Of a DNA stretch of 64,000 nucleotides, positions 7,606 through 17,099 are shown piece after piece. The position numbers and the translations under genes were made by a program. Each line of letters starts with the position of its first letter. The first letter of the stretch is position 1. Source of the DNA: PoT sp049331405 (GTDB taxonomy: Bacteria > Planctomycetota > Planctomycetia > Isosphaerales > Isosphaeraceae). Below the pieces are notes generated by a model. It did not search any database and was not told where the DNA came from. It saw nothing but the letters and a program-made list of their open reading frames with translations. The stretch lies in the NCBI RefSeq assembly GCF_049331405.1, contig NZ_CP186274.1:8246001-8310000 (forward strand), written 5' to 3'.

Positions 7606-9390
7606 TTACTTCGCGGACTCAAGATCCTTGCCGACAAGCTCAGGCAAGTATTTCACGGGAAGGGTGCCGTGCGAGAGGACCGCCTCGTGATATCGTCCAA
7701 GGTGGAACTTGTCGCCCAGCTGGCGCTGGATCTTCTGGCGTAGGCGATAGAATGCCGTGCGACCGACGAAGTAGGTCGAGAGCTGGGCGGACGATTGCTT
7801 GGCGCGAATGATCTTGCCCACCGCCTCGCCTTCGGTCTGGAAGGCCCGGCCAGCGAGCAGCTCCATCGCCTCCTTGTCGGTCATGGTGCCGGCGTGCATC
7901 TCGTGGTCGAGGATCGCGTTGACGACAGCCCGCAGATAGAACTTCAACTGCTGGAGGCGAAGCCCCAGGTCCCCTTCCCCGAAGCCCTGGTCGATCATCA
8001 TCTGTTCGGTGTAGACCGCCCATCCCTCGGCGAACGTCCCCGAGGAGAGGATCTTGCGGATCAAGGAAGGGTTTCGATTGCTGTACTCGAGTTGGACGTA
8101 GTGCCCCGGGTAGGCCTCGTGGATGGTGAGAATCTTCAGCATCGCGTGATTATATTCTTGCAACATGCTCATGACCCGGGCGGGCGACCAGTCCGAAGGC
8201 GGCGGGCTGATCGCGTACTCGCTGGAGCCCCTCTGGTCCAGAGGAGGGGCCGGGTTGAGGTAAGCGACCGAGTTGCCTCGCATGAACTCGGGCATCTCGA
8301 TCACGCGGCACTGGTCGGGCTCTGGCAGGTGCAGGATCTCATTCTTGGTGATGAAACCCTTGATAGAATCGACGGTGGCCCTCGCGTCGTTGACGAGCGA
8401 GTCGGGCGTGCCGTGATTCTGGGCCACATGGTCGAGGATCTTCTTCACCAGGAGGCGACGCCCATCGGCGTCATCGGGCGGGATGACCTGGCCGGGGAAC
8501 GTGGTGCCCCAGAGCTGACGGGCGATGACCGCCATCTCGCGCTCGACGCGATCGGCCTCGCGGAGCGCCTCGTCCAGGACCTCGTCCGCAGCCAAGCCGG
8601 CGTCGAGTTCCAGGGCCAGCTTCTTGGCGAACTTCTCCTTGCCGATCCGCCACGAATCCCCCGACTTCGGCAGCACGTCTTCCTTGAGGAACTTGAGGAA
8701 GTCGGTGAGGGCCTCGGAGACGGCGTTCGCCTTCGCGGCGAGCTCACCCTTGCCTTTGGGCTCGCCTGATAATGTATAGATTTCTTCCTTATAGAAATGG
8801 ATACCCCCTTCGGTCTGACGCACCGCGGTTTCCGTCTTCACTTTCGCGGGGTCGTGGATCGTCGCCTTCGCGATCTTGAGGATCGCGGGGATCTTCTCCA
8901 TGCGAGCCAGGGCATTCTTGAGGTTGTTAGCCTTGGGCAGCGTCGACTGCGTGAAGAGCAAATAGACGCTCTCGGTGGCGTACTCGCCGTAAACGCGAGG
9001 GTCATCCTCGAAGGGCTTGAAGTTCTCGGCCTGCCAGATCGAGCGGCTCAGGTGATGCTTGAAGATTTCGTAATCGATCTGTGCATTCCGAGAGAGTGAT
9101 TTGTGTTCGACCTGGCGGGTGAGGTCCTCCAGGACCTGGCGGTCGCGGTCGACCCGCTTCTTCCTGCCCTCCTCGGAGACGTCGTCGAGCTGGTCGTCGA
9201 ACCGATGGTCGCCGAGCCTGGTCGCGGAGAGCGGCTCGTCGCGGAACATCAGGTCGAGGTACGACCGGAAGAACGTCGCGAGCTTCTCGTCTTCCTGCCG
9301 AGCGGCCTCTGCCGCGAAGGAATTTGAGGCCGAGACCGACAATAAAAGCCCTAAGAAACCGAGGAAGACGAAGACGCGCATGCGAGGCAT
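7606..9390 (-). CDS. DUF885 family exported protein (putative metallopeptidase)
   Basis: A 594-residue protein with an N-terminal signal peptide (about residues 1-27, ending near SFA|AEA) and the features of the DUF885 family: an N-terminal FFRSYLDLMFRDEP segment, a long helical body, and the zinc-site-like motif HEAYPGHYVQLEY at about residue 424, followed by AEGWAVYTEQM. In this family the HExxxGH motif plus a downstream glutamate suggests a gluzincin-like peptidase, and some members are carboxypeptidases. Substrate is unknown. Two ATGs (9390, 9381) are close together and the choice does not affect the signal peptide. It is transcribed alone and ends with a good terminator. Confidence 0.85.
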   Translation of the reverse strand: MPRMRVFVFLGFLGLLLSVSASNSFAAEAARQEDEKLATFFRSYLDLMFRDEPLSATRLGDHRFDDQLDDVSEEGRKKRVDRDRQVLEDLTRQVEHKSLSRNAQIDYEIFKHHLSRSIWQAENFKPFEDDPRVYGEYATESVYLLFTQSTLPKANNLKNALARMEKIPAILKIAKATIHDPAKVKTETAVRQTEGGIHFYKEEIYTLSGEPKGKGELAAKANAVSEALTDFLKFLKEDVLPKSGDSWRIGKEKFAKKLALELDAGLAADEVLDEALREADRVEREMAVIARQLWGTTFPGQVIPPDDADGRRLLVKKILDHVAQNHGTPDSLVNDARATVDSIKGFITKNEILHLPEPDQCRVIEMPEFMRGNSVAYLNPAPPLDQRGSSEYAISPPPSDWSPARVMSMLQEYNHAMLKILTIHEAYPGHYVQLEYSNRNPSLIRKILSSGTFAEGWAVYTEQMMIDQGFGEGDLGLRLQQLKFYLRAVVNAILDHEMHAGTMTDKEAMELLAGRAFQTEGEAVGKIIRAKQSSAQLSTYFVGRTAFYRLRQKIQRQLGDKFHLGRYHEAVLSHGTLPVKYLPELVGKDLESAK

Positions 9391-9726
9391 TCCCGGGGGT
9401 CATCGAAGCCAACCCTGCCACAACCGCGAGGGTTTCGTGGACTGGATTCTAGCCGACCCCGGCGGATGAAACCAAGGCTTCGATGAAAGCATGGCTCGAC
9501 CTGGATCTTTTGTTGTGGGCTCAAAAGGCTCGCCGAGCCCGTTCCGGCGAGCGAGACGTAGGGACGGGGGCGGGGATGTCGTTACGTTGACATCGACCTC
9601 GGCGGACGCCTATAATCCGGACTCGGCCAAAAATCGAGGCGAATGTACGCGCTGTCGATCGGTGGGTGCTCGGCCGAGCCCCGAGCGACGGGTGGTTGAC
9701 ACTTAGAAGTGGCAGGAGCGGAACGA
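9391..9726. other. Divergent intergenic region with the gapA promoter
   Basis: This 336-base region separates the minus-strand DUF885 gene from gapA. The right half holds the gapA promoter (9587-9616) and a leader of about 100 bases. No gene is seen. Confidence 0.7.
9587..9616 (+). promoter_or_regulatory. Consensus sigma-70 promoter of gapA
   Basis: A perfect TTGACA (9587-9592) and a perfect TATAAT (9611-9616) separated by 18 bases. Transcription should start near 9623, giving a leader of about 100 bases. A perfect match at both hexamers suggests strong, housekeeping-type expression. Confidence 0.88.
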
Positions 9727-10734
<1,008 letters not shown>

Positions 10735-10760
10735 TCCTGCTGACTCCAAGGCTTCTGACC

Positions 10761-10800
10761 GATGCCCAACATCCCGACACGTGTCCGGGTGTTGGGCATC
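10761..10800 (+). terminator. Hairpin between gapA and pgk without a T tract
   Basis: A 40-base inverted repeat (GATGCCCAACA / TGTTGGGCATC outer arms, with a near-palindromic core around GACACGTGTC). There is no T run after it, so it may be an mRNA processing or stability element that sets gapA above pgk rather than a full terminator. Confidence 0.55.
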
Positions 10801-10835
10801 CGGCGTAAGACTTCCTCCAATCGAGGGTCATCCCG

Positions 10836-12026
10836 TTGCCGAAGCAGACGATTCGCGACCTGGACTTGAGCGGCAAGCGAGTGCTCGTCCGGGTCGACTT
10901 CAACGTGCCGCAGACGAAGGACGGGGCGGTTTCCGATGATCGACGGATCCGTGCCGCCTTGCCGACCCTGAACTTCGCGCTGGAGAAGGGTGCGAGCCTC
11001 GTGCTCGTCAGCCACCTCGGCCGCCCGACGGGTAATCCCGAGGAAGACGCCCCCTTCAAGCTCGACCGAGTCGCCGCCCGCCTCCAGGAGCTGATCGGCC
11101 GCCCGGTCAAGAAGGTCAACGACACCGTTGGCCCCGAAGCCCAGGCCGCGGCCGCAGCCCTCAAGCCGGGCGACATCCTGGTCGTTGAGAACGTTCGCTT
11201 CAACAAGGGCGAGAAGAAGGGCGACCCCGCGTTCGCCAAGCAACTCGCCGGCCTGGCCGATGCTTACGTCAACGACGCCTTCGGCACCTGCCACCGCGAC
11301 GAAGCCTCGATGGTCGCCGTCCCCGAGGCCTTTCCGGCCGAGAACCGCGCGATCGGCTTCCTCGTCGAGAAGGAACTTCAGATCCTCGACACCCTGTTGG
11401 GCAAACCCAAGCCCCCGATGGTCGCCGTCATGGGCGGGGCCAAGGTGTCTGACAAGATCCTCGTCATCGAGAACCTGCTGAAGCGGGTCGACAAGCTCCT
11501 CATCGGCGGGGCGATGACGTACACGTTCCTCAAGGCCCAGGGGCACTCGATCGGTAAGAGCCGATCGGAGGCCGACAAGCTGGACGAGGCCAACAAGCTA
11601 CTGGAACTCGCCGGCTCGAAGCTCGTCCTGCCGGTCGACCACCTGATGGCGACCTCGCTTGACGTGGGTGCCGAGACGAAGGTCGTTGAGGGTTCAGACC
11701 TGCCCGACGGCTGGCTCGGCCTCGACATCGGACCCAAGACGGCCGCGGCCTACGGCGAGATCATCAAGAACGCCGGCACCGTCGTCTGGAACGGCCCGAT
11801 GGGCAAGTTCGAGGACGAGCCCTACCGCAACGGTACCCTCAAGGTGGCCGAGGCGATGGCGAGTTCCCCGGCCGTCACGGTCGTCGGCGGCGGTGAGACT
11901 GCCGAGGCGGTCGAGACATTCGGATTCGCCGACAAGGTCTCGCACGTTTCGACGGGGGGAGGGGCCTTCCTCGAGTGCCTCGAAGGAAAATCCTTCAACT
12001 CTTTGAAGGTCATTCCCGATCGATAA
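10836..12026 (+). CDS. pgk: Phosphoglycerate kinase
   Basis: A 396-residue enzyme of normal length that transfers phosphate from 1,3-bisphosphoglycerate to ADP. Family landmarks in order: RVDFNVPQ (substrate loop), SHLGRP, the ENVRFNKGEKK segment, the VMGGAKVSDKI hinge, WNGPMGKFE, and the C-terminal VVGGGETAEAV and STGGGAFLE nucleotide loops. The most likely start is the TTG at 10836, directly before PKQTIRDLDLSGKRV, the usual N-terminus; a TTG start may lower its expression relative to gapA. It follows gapA by about 100 bases, with a hairpin in the gap, and ends in a terminator. Confidence 0.97.
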   Translation: MPKQTIRDLDLSGKRVLVRVDFNVPQTKDGAVSDDRRIRAALPTLNFALEKGASLVLVSHLGRPTGNPEEDAPFKLDRVAARLQELIGRPVKKVNDTVGPEAQAAAAALKPGDILVVENVRFNKGEKKGDPAFAKQLAGLADAYVNDAFGTCHRDEASMVAVPEAFPAENRAIGFLVEKELQILDTLLGKPKPPMVAVMGGAKVSDKILVIENLLKRVDKLLIGGAMTYTFLKAQGHSIGKSRSEADKLDEANKLLELAGSKLVLPVDHLMATSLDVGAETKVVEGSDLPDGWLGLDIGPKTAAAYGEIIKNAGTVVWNGPMGKFEDEPYRNGTLKVAEAMASSPAVTVVGGGETAEAVETFGFADKVSHVSTGGGAFLECLEGKSFNSLKVIPDR

Positions 12027-12031
12027 CGAAT

Positions 12032-12068
12032 AGGGCGTCCTCATCCCTTTGGGGACGCCCTCCTTTTC
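12032..12068 (+). terminator. Rho-independent terminator after pgk
   Basis: An 8-bp GC-rich stem (GGGCGTCC / GGACGCCC) followed by TCCTTTT. Confidence 0.85.
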
Positions 12069-12107
12069 TGGGCTCTTGCCCGTCCCTTGCGGAAAGCAGA
12101 CAGAGTG

Positions 12108-12830
12108 ATGGCGGATCAGCGACTGTCACCGGCCGCTCGCTCGGCTCGGCTCGACGCCTGGAATTCGACTGCGCGGCCGGTCATAACGCCGTCGCTCCTG
12201 AGTTGCGACTTCTCCCGCGTGAAGGACGAGCTCGAAGCGCTCAAGCAGGCTGGAACGACCGCGGTCCATCTCGACGTGATGGACGGCCACTTCGTGCCCA
12301 ACCTGACGTTCGGTGCGCCCGTGATTTCGCACTGGCGCCCGCACACCGATTTCCTCTTCGACACCCACTTGATGATGTCGGATCCGGGGCGATACCTCGA
12401 CGACTTCATCAAGGCGGGCTGCGACGTCATCATCTTCCACATCGAGGTGGTGCCGGAGCCGACCCCCCTGCTCCGTCGGATCAGGGATGCCGGTTGCCAG
12501 GCCTCGCTTGCCTTGAATCCCCCCACGCCCCTGTCCTCGATCGAACCCTTCCTCGATGAGGTTGACGCGATCCTGGTCATGAGCGTCATGCCTGGTTTCG
12601 GCGGCCAGAAGTTTGAGCCCGAAGTCCTGAGCAAGGTTCGCGCCCTCCGAGCGGCGCGACCCGACTTGCACATCTCGATCGATGGCGGTATCAACCCGAC
12701 GACGGCTGGAGCCGCGGTCGAGGCCGGCGTGAACCAACTGGTCGCCGGCTCGGCGGTGTTTCGCAGTGATGGCAACTACGCGGCGGCCCTGGCCGAGTTG
12801 GCCCAGGGGGCGCGCCGCGGGAGCGTGTGA
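12108..12830 (+). CDS. rpe: Ribulose-phosphate 3-epimerase
   Basis: A 240-residue TIM-barrel enzyme that interconverts ribulose 5-phosphate and xylulose 5-phosphate in the pentose phosphate pathway. The metal/catalytic motif HLDVMDGHFVPN, the VMSVMPGFGGQKF loop and the phosphate-binding DGGINPTTA segment are all intact. The ATG at 12108 leaves about 25 extra residues before the conserved PSLLSCDF strand; the upstream start at 12087 is also possible. It lies downstream of the pgk terminator, so it probably has its own promoter. Its stop (12830) is 41 bases before the next gene. Confidence 0.95.
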   Translation: MADQRLSPAARSARLDAWNSTARPVITPSLLSCDFSRVKDELEALKQAGTTAVHLDVMDGHFVPNLTFGAPVISHWRPHTDFLFDTHLMMSDPGRYLDDFIKAGCDVIIFHIEVVPEPTPLLRRIRDAGCQASLALNPPTPLSSIEPFLDEVDAILVMSVMPGFGGQKFEPEVLSKVRALRAARPDLHISIDGGINPTTAGAAVEAGVNQLVAGSAVFRSDGNYAAALAELAQGARRGSV

Positions 12831-12871
12831 GGTGGTGCCCTGGTCCTCGTGGCCTCGTCACCGTCCCTAGA

Positions 12872-13462
12872 ATGACCCAGGTCGTTTTGATTCGGCCCGG
12901 CGCAACGGTTTATGACGAACAAAACCGCGTCCAGGGGGTCCTCGACATCCCGCTCAGCGAACGGGGGCGATCCGAAGTCGCTCAGCTCGCCGAGCGGCTC
13001 GCCGAGGCTACTCTGGGCGTCGAATTGGCCGCCCTCTACTGCGGGCCCGGCGAAAGTGTGATCCGTACCGCCGAGGCCGTCGGTAAGGCCCTGGGGCTCA
13101 GGCCCAAGCGCATCGACGACCTCCGCAACCTCGACCAGGGGCTCTGGCAAGGGCTCCAGCTCGATGAAATTAAACGCCGCAACCTCAAGGTCTTCCGGCA
13201 ATGGCTCGACGACCCGGTTACGGTCTGCCCTCCTCAAGGTGAGACGATCGAGAACGCCCTGGAACGGATCAAGCAGGCACTCCGCCCGCTCGTGAAGCGC
13301 CACCAGGACGAAGCCATCGGACTCGTTGTCGGAGAGCCCCTCGCCCAGTTGATCGCCTGCTACCTCCGTCGCGACCCCCGAGTCCAGCTCGACGACCGAG
13401 TCCCGACCGGCGGATTCGAGCGGATCGAAATTACCCCCGAAGTCGGCCGCAACGGTCATTGA
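12872..13462 (+). CDS. Histidine-phosphatase-superfamily protein lacking catalytic residues
   Basis: A 196-residue protein that follows the phosphoglycerate-mutase/CobC fold closely in layout: LIRPGATVYDEQNRVQGV at the N-terminus, LSERG, a SPLxR-like CGPGESVIRTAEAV segment, DLRNLDQGLWQG, PPQGETIENALERI and a late LVVGEPLAQL. The phosphohistidine of the usual RHG motif is replaced by proline (R8-P9-G10), the second histidine of the usual SHG motif is replaced (GEP), and the acidic residue in LRE is asparagine. All this is directly visible, so hydrolase or mutase activity by the known mechanism is unlikely. It sits between rpe and accD. The role is unknown; a binding or regulatory pseudoenzyme is the simplest inference. 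Confidence 0.85.
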   Translation: MTQVVLIRPGATVYDEQNRVQGVLDIPLSERGRSEVAQLAERLAEATLGVELAALYCGPGESVIRTAEAVGKALGLRPKRIDDLRNLDQGLWQGLQLDEIKRRNLKVFRQWLDDPVTVCPPQGETIENALERIKQALRPLVKRHQDEAIGLVVGEPLAQLIACYLRRDPRVQLDDRVPTGGFERIEITPEVGRNGH

Positions 13463-13601
13463 AGAGGCGAGTTTCGTCGGTTTGATGTCCGGTATCGGGT
13501 AGGACGAAAGTTCGTCGGTGTGACGTATTCAGGCGACCCGCCCTCCGGACGTGCGATCGATCTCAGATCGCCCCGGTGGCCTCGCCCCAGGAGCGCGGAT
13601 T

Positions 13602-14450
13602 ATGGCCTTGAGACAGGGAGGAGCATCGAACGCATGGCATGGACACTTCGAGCCCAAGCGGGTCCCCGAAGGCGTCTGGATGCGTTGCGATGGCTGCCAG
13701 GCGACCCTCTTCCGCAAGCAGGTCGAGCAGAACCTGAACGTCTGCCCCGAGTGCAACCACCACTTCTCCGTCTCGGCCGCGGATCGGATTGCGCAACTCC
13801 TGGACGCCGATACCTTTGAGGAATGGTTCGCCGACCTCCGCCCCGGCGATCCGCTCGAGTTCAACGACCGCCGCCCCTACCCCGAGCGCGTTCGCGCCGA
13901 GCAGGAGCGGACCGGCCTGAACGAGGCCGCCATCGTCGGCCAGGGATTCATCAAGGGTATCCGCACCGTCTTCGCCCTGACCGACAGCGGGTTCATCATG
14001 GGAAGCATGGGTTCGGTCGTGGGCGAGAAGCTCACCCGGGCCATTGAAGAAGCGACGAAGCAGAAGCTCCCACTCGTGATCGTCTCGGGCTCGGGCGGCG
14101 GGGCTCGCATGCACGAGGGGATCTTCTCCCTCATGCAGATGGCCAAGGTTTCGGCCGCCCTGGCTCGCCACAACTCCGCTGGCGGGCTCTACATCAGCGT
14201 GCTGACTCACCCAACCATGGGGGGCGTCGCCGCAAGCTTCGCCTCGCTGGGCGATATTATCCTGGCGGAGCCCAAGGCCCTGATCGGTTTCGCCGGGCCC
14301 AAAGTCATCGCCCAGACGGTCCGCGTTCAGCTCCCGACCGGATTCCAGACCAGCGAGTTCCTGCTCGAGCACGGCTTCATCGACCGCATCGTGCATCGCC
14401 GCGACCTGCGGAGCATGCTCGCTCAGCTCATCGACTATACGACCCCTTGA
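13602..14450 (+). CDS. accD: Acetyl-CoA carboxylase carboxyltransferase subunit beta
   Basis: A 282-residue subunit that, with AccA, transfers carboxyl from carboxybiotin to acetyl-CoA, the first step of fatty acid synthesis. A zinc ribbon is at the N-terminus (C29-x2-C32-x15-C48-x2-C51), followed by the crotonase-like carboxyltransferase domain with SGSGGGARMHEG, PTMGGVAASFA and FAGPKVI. Length is normal. The ATG at 13602 has AGGAG eight bases upstream; the GTG at 13551 would add 17 poorly conserved residues. It follows the histidine-phosphatase-like gene by about 140 bases and ends in a convergent terminator. Confidence 0.96.
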   Translation: MALRQGGASNAWHGHFEPKRVPEGVWMRCDGCQATLFRKQVEQNLNVCPECNHHFSVSAADRIAQLLDADTFEEWFADLRPGDPLEFNDRRPYPERVRAEQERTGLNEAAIVGQGFIKGIRTVFALTDSGFIMGSMGSVVGEKLTRAIEEATKQKLPLVIVSGSGGGARMHEGIFSLMQMAKVSAALARHNSAGGLYISVLTHPTMGGVAASFASLGDIILAEPKALIGFAGPKVIAQTVRVQLPTGFQTSEFLLEHGFIDRIVHRRDLRSMLAQLIDYTTP

Positions 14451-14461
14451 GTTCAGGCCTG

Positions 14462-14506
14462 GCTCGGAGGGTCGTCGGACATCGACTCCCCTCCGAGCAG
14501 TCCTTT
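14462..14506 (+). terminator. Terminator between accD and the convergent LmbE-type gene
   Basis: A 10-bp stem (GCTCGGAGGG / CCCTCCGAGC) followed by AGTCCTTT. It lies in the 69-base gap between convergent stops. Confidence 0.65.
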
Positions 14507-14519
14507 CGCTCCGTCAGCT

Positions 14520-15299
14520 TCAGCTCGCCGACTTACCGCGACCATCCTGGCCCAGCAACTTCAGTAAGAGGTTGTCGTGGGGATAGGCGTGGCCGAGGTA
14601 CTGGCGAAATCCCTCCGCCTGTTTCACGCCGATCTCGGCCCCTCGGTGGGCTCCCCACTTCGCCTGGCTGTCGAGATACTCGTCGATCCCGTGCTGCCGC
14701 AGGAGCCAGTTGCGCTGGCTGACATGGCAGGCGAGCATCTCCCGCTTCGTCTCGAAGACGGCCGTGACGTCAACATAAAAATCGACGGGCAAAGGCTTTC
14801 CGTCCCGGTCCGAGCCCTCGATTGCGTCGACGTAGTAGAGGTGCGGGATCTTGCTCAGAGCCTGGGCCGGTTCCCATTGGCGGGTGAGGAAGTTGGGTAT
14901 TGGCGCGATAAAACAGGCGTCGCGAACGAGTAGGTTGGTCATCTCGTGGTCGCAGAGATAATCCACCGGTGGGGCCGTCAGGACGATGTCCGGGCGCGTC
15001 CTGCGGAGGAACTCGGTGATTTTGCGCCGGGATTCATCATCGTTGAAGATGGCGAGGTCGCGGAATTCGAGGCAGACGTAATCTGCCCCGATCAGGTCGG
15101 CGGCAGCCTTGGCCTCTCCCCTGCGGATCGTGGCAATCTCCTCGGGGCCATGCTCGACGCTGCCGCAGTCGCCCGGCGTCATGGTCGCCAGAGTGACGTG
15201 GCAACCTTTCTCCTTCAGCAAGGCGAGAGTCCCAGCGCATTGGAACTCGATGTCATCGGGATGGGCGTGCAAGGCGAGAACGCGAATCGACTCGGTCAT
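14520..15299 (-). CDS. PIG-L/LmbE family zinc deacetylase
   Basis: A 259-residue protein of the LmbE/PIG-L family. The zinc motif HAHPDD is at residues 11-16 (H13, D16) and the third ligand is probably in the DYLCDHEMT segment; VTLATMTPGDCGS is the usual strand after the first helix. These enzymes remove acetyl from GlcNAc conjugates, for example in bacillithiol, mycothiol or glycolipid synthesis, and small planctomycete members are widespread. No linked thiol-synthesis gene is visible, so the substrate is open. It is divergent from lexA, with about 270 bases between their starts. Confidence 0.9.
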   Translation of the reverse strand: MTESIRVLALHAHPDDIEFQCAGTLALLKEKGCHVTLATMTPGDCGSVEHGPEEIATIRRGEAKAAADLIGADYVCLEFRDLAIFNDDESRRKITEFLRRTRPDIVLTAPPVDYLCDHEMTNLLVRDACFIAPIPNFLTRQWEPAQALSKIPHLYYVDAIEGSDRDGKPLPVDFYVDVTAVFETKREMLACHVSQRNWLLRQHGIDEYLDSQAKWGAHRGAEIGVKQAEGFRQYLGHAYPHDNLLLKLLGQDGRGKSAS

Positions 15300-15443
15300 T
15301 TGGAACTCCGAAAGTACGCCCGGGACTTCCCCGTCGGCTCTAACAAGTCAACAGTTGCAACGTCGGGCCGCCAAGGGAAAAATGAGCCTGGAGCCTCAAA
15401 TCCTGGATAAATGCGAACCTCGGAAATCGACCTGGCGATTTTT

Positions 15444-15459
15444 CGAGAAAATGTTCTCG
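15444..15459. promoter_or_regulatory. Candidate LexA operator upstream of lexA
   Basis: A perfect dyad CGAGAA-AATG-TTCTCG, two 6-base arms with a 4-base spacer, 110 bases before the lexA start. The layout matches the dyad architecture of SOS boxes in other phyla. A TACATT at 15480-15485 could be a -10, in which case the dyad would cover the -35 region. Autoregulation of lexA is well known in general; this operator sequence is inferred from a single site. Confidence 0.5.
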
Positions 15460-15568
15460 CGTGCGCTAGACGACTCGTGTACATTAGCACCCAAAGGGTC
15501 AGTTAGTGTTCGTCCGTATGTAGGATGAGCTTGCAACCCTTCGCTTCCTCCGACACCCGGAGCCACCT

Positions 15569-16174
15569 ATGGCCGATCTCGAAACGCTGACGTCTCGCCA
15601 GCGCGAGATTTACGACTTCATCCGCAGCAAGATCCAGGGGCGTGGTTACGGGCCGACTGTCCGCGAGATCGGCATTCAGTTCGAGATCAAGAGCCCCAAT
15701 GGCGTCATGTGCCACCTCAAGGCGCTGCAGAAGAAGGGCCTGATTCACCGCGAGCCCAACATGTCCCGCGCGATCCAGTTGCTCGACGAATCGAGCAGCG
15801 CCCGCCCCGCGGGCCTGAAGTTGCTCGGCCGGATCGCCGCCGGGAGCCCGATCGAGGCTATCGAGAGCGACGAAGAACTCGCCTTCAGCGAGTGGGAAGA
15901 TACCGACGACAAGTTCGCCCTCCGCGTCACCGGCACCTCGATGATCGAGGAACATATCGCCGATGGCGACTATGTCGTGATCAAGCGGCAGAGCCAGGCC
16001 CACGACGGCCAGATCGTCGCCGTCCGCGATGAAGAGGGCGAAGCCACCCTCAAGCGGATCTTCAAGGAGCGGAACCGCGTCCGCCTCGAACCGGCCAACA
16101 AGACGATGAAGCCGATCTACCGCGATCGGGTCGATATCCTTGGTGTCCTCGTCGGTGTCGTTCGCAAGTATTGA
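15569..16174 (+). CDS. lexA: LexA repressor (SOS regulator, self-cleaving)
   Basis: A 201-residue repressor of normal length. The N-terminal winged HTH (residues 1-70) includes LTSRQREIYDFI and PTVREIG, and recognition-helix-like SPNGVMCHL. The cleavage bond is A91-G92 in GRIAAGSP, and the serine/lysine dyad is S124 (GTSM) and K162 (ATLKR). All autocleavage residues are intact, so it should respond to RecA filaments. A dyad-symmetric candidate operator is 110 bases upstream. No other SOS gene lies in the window. Confidence 0.96.
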   Translation: MADLETLTSRQREIYDFIRSKIQGRGYGPTVREIGIQFEIKSPNGVMCHLKALQKKGLIHREPNMSRAIQLLDESSSARPAGLKLLGRIAAGSPIEAIESDEELAFSEWEDTDDKFALRVTGTSMIEEHIADGDYVVIKRQSQAHDGQIVAVRDEEGEATLKRIFKERNRVRLEPANKTMKPIYRDRVDILGVLVGVVRKY

Positions 16175-16502
16175 TCCTCCGATCAACGTCCCCTTGCAGG
16201 ACGTTGATCGCCTCGAATCAAGATCAACGAAGACGGGACGCGCGCTCCGCGGCCATTCATCGGCCCGGTTCCTCCGCTCGAACCCGTCTTCGAAGGTTCG
16301 TGCCCTGCCTCGGGGATTGAAACGGGACCACGTCCCGAGCGACTTCTCGGCGAACTACCCTTCTGAACCCAGCCCCTGCTGCGATAGAATCACCTCGGGC
16401 ACCCGAGATGGCTGAGTTGGGCCCTGTTGCGTTCACCAGATTCCTCGGGCGGGTCACACTCAATTCGCGCATCGAGACTACGAAGAAGGATAGGACCGCA
16501 CG
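16175..16502. other. Intergenic region between lexA and rnhA
   Basis: This 328-base stretch has a hairpin directly after lexA (16181-16209) and presumably the rnhA promoter; a small GGGACCACGTCCC inverted repeat is at 16324. No gene is seen. Confidence 0.6.
16181..16209 (+). terminator. Hairpin terminator after lexA
   Basis: A perfect 11-bp stem (GATCAACGTCC / GGACGTTGATC), eight bases after the lexA stop codon. There is no T run, so efficiency is uncertain. Confidence 0.6.
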
Positions 16503-16988
16503 ATGGCAACGGATTCCTCGGCCCCCGCCGATTTGGTGCGGTTGTACACCGATGGAGCATGCAGCGGGAACCCGGGACCCGGCGGCTGGGCGTACATCCT
16601 AAATCATCCCGCGAGCGGCCAGACCCGCGACGCGTCGGGTGCCGAGCCCGCAACCACCAACAACCGCATGGAGCTGACCGGCGCCATCGAGGGGCTCGCA
16701 TCGCTCAAGCGTCCTTGCAAGGTGGAGTTGATCACCGACAGCCAGTACGTGGCCAAGGGGATCGTGGAATGGATGCCCAAGTGGAAGGCCCAGGGTTGGC
16801 AGCGCAAGGAGAACGGCCGCTTCAAGCCGGTGATGAACGTCGACCTCTGGCAGAGGCTTGACGAACTCCTCGCCCAGCACAAGGTGAAGGTCTCTCACGT
16901 CCTGGGGCACAATGGGCATCCCGAGAACGAGGCCTGCGACCGCATGGCCGTCGCCGCTTACAAAGCCCTCGTCGCCGACCGCCGATGA
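16503..16988 (+). CDS. rnhA: Ribonuclease HI
   Basis: A 161-residue RNase H type 1 that cuts the RNA strand of RNA-DNA hybrids. The acidic catalytic residues are in place: D17 in YTDGACSGNPGPGG, E57 in NNRMELTGA, D79 in ITDSQYV, and the last aspartate in NEACDRMA, with the HVLGHNGHPEN loop carrying the conserved histidine. Length is that of E. coli RnhA. A Shine-Dalgarno-like AAGGATAGGA is upstream of the ATG. It is a single gene that converges on a Tat-exported protein across a bidirectional terminator. Confidence 0.96.
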   Translation: MATDSSAPADLVRLYTDGACSGNPGPGGWAYILNHPASGQTRDASGAEPATTNNRMELTGAIEGLASLKRPCKVELITDSQYVAKGIVEWMPKWKAQGWQRKENGRFKPVMNVDLWQRLDELLAQHKVKVSHVLGHNGHPENEACDRMAVAAYKALVADRR

Positions 16989-17033
16989 TGGATTGAGTCC
17001 TGTCAGAGTGAAGTCTGCACGAGATCAAATCAA

Positions 17034-17076
17034 CAAGGGTTGTGGATGAAGACACCGTCTCATCCACAACCCTTGC
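17034..17076 (+). terminator. Bidirectional terminator between rnhA and the Tat-signal gene
   Basis: A 15-bp inverted repeat with one bulged T (AAGGGTT-TGTGGATGA / TCATCCACAACCCTT), followed by a T-rich GCTATTTAT. Confidence 0.75.
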
Positions 17077-17099
17077 TATTTATCCTCGTGCGGCGAGGT

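Noticed and set aside
7795..8769. A 324-residue plus-strand frame inside the DUF885 gene
   Set aside because: Antisense shadow; the minus-strand protein has a signal peptide and the HEAYPGH motif.
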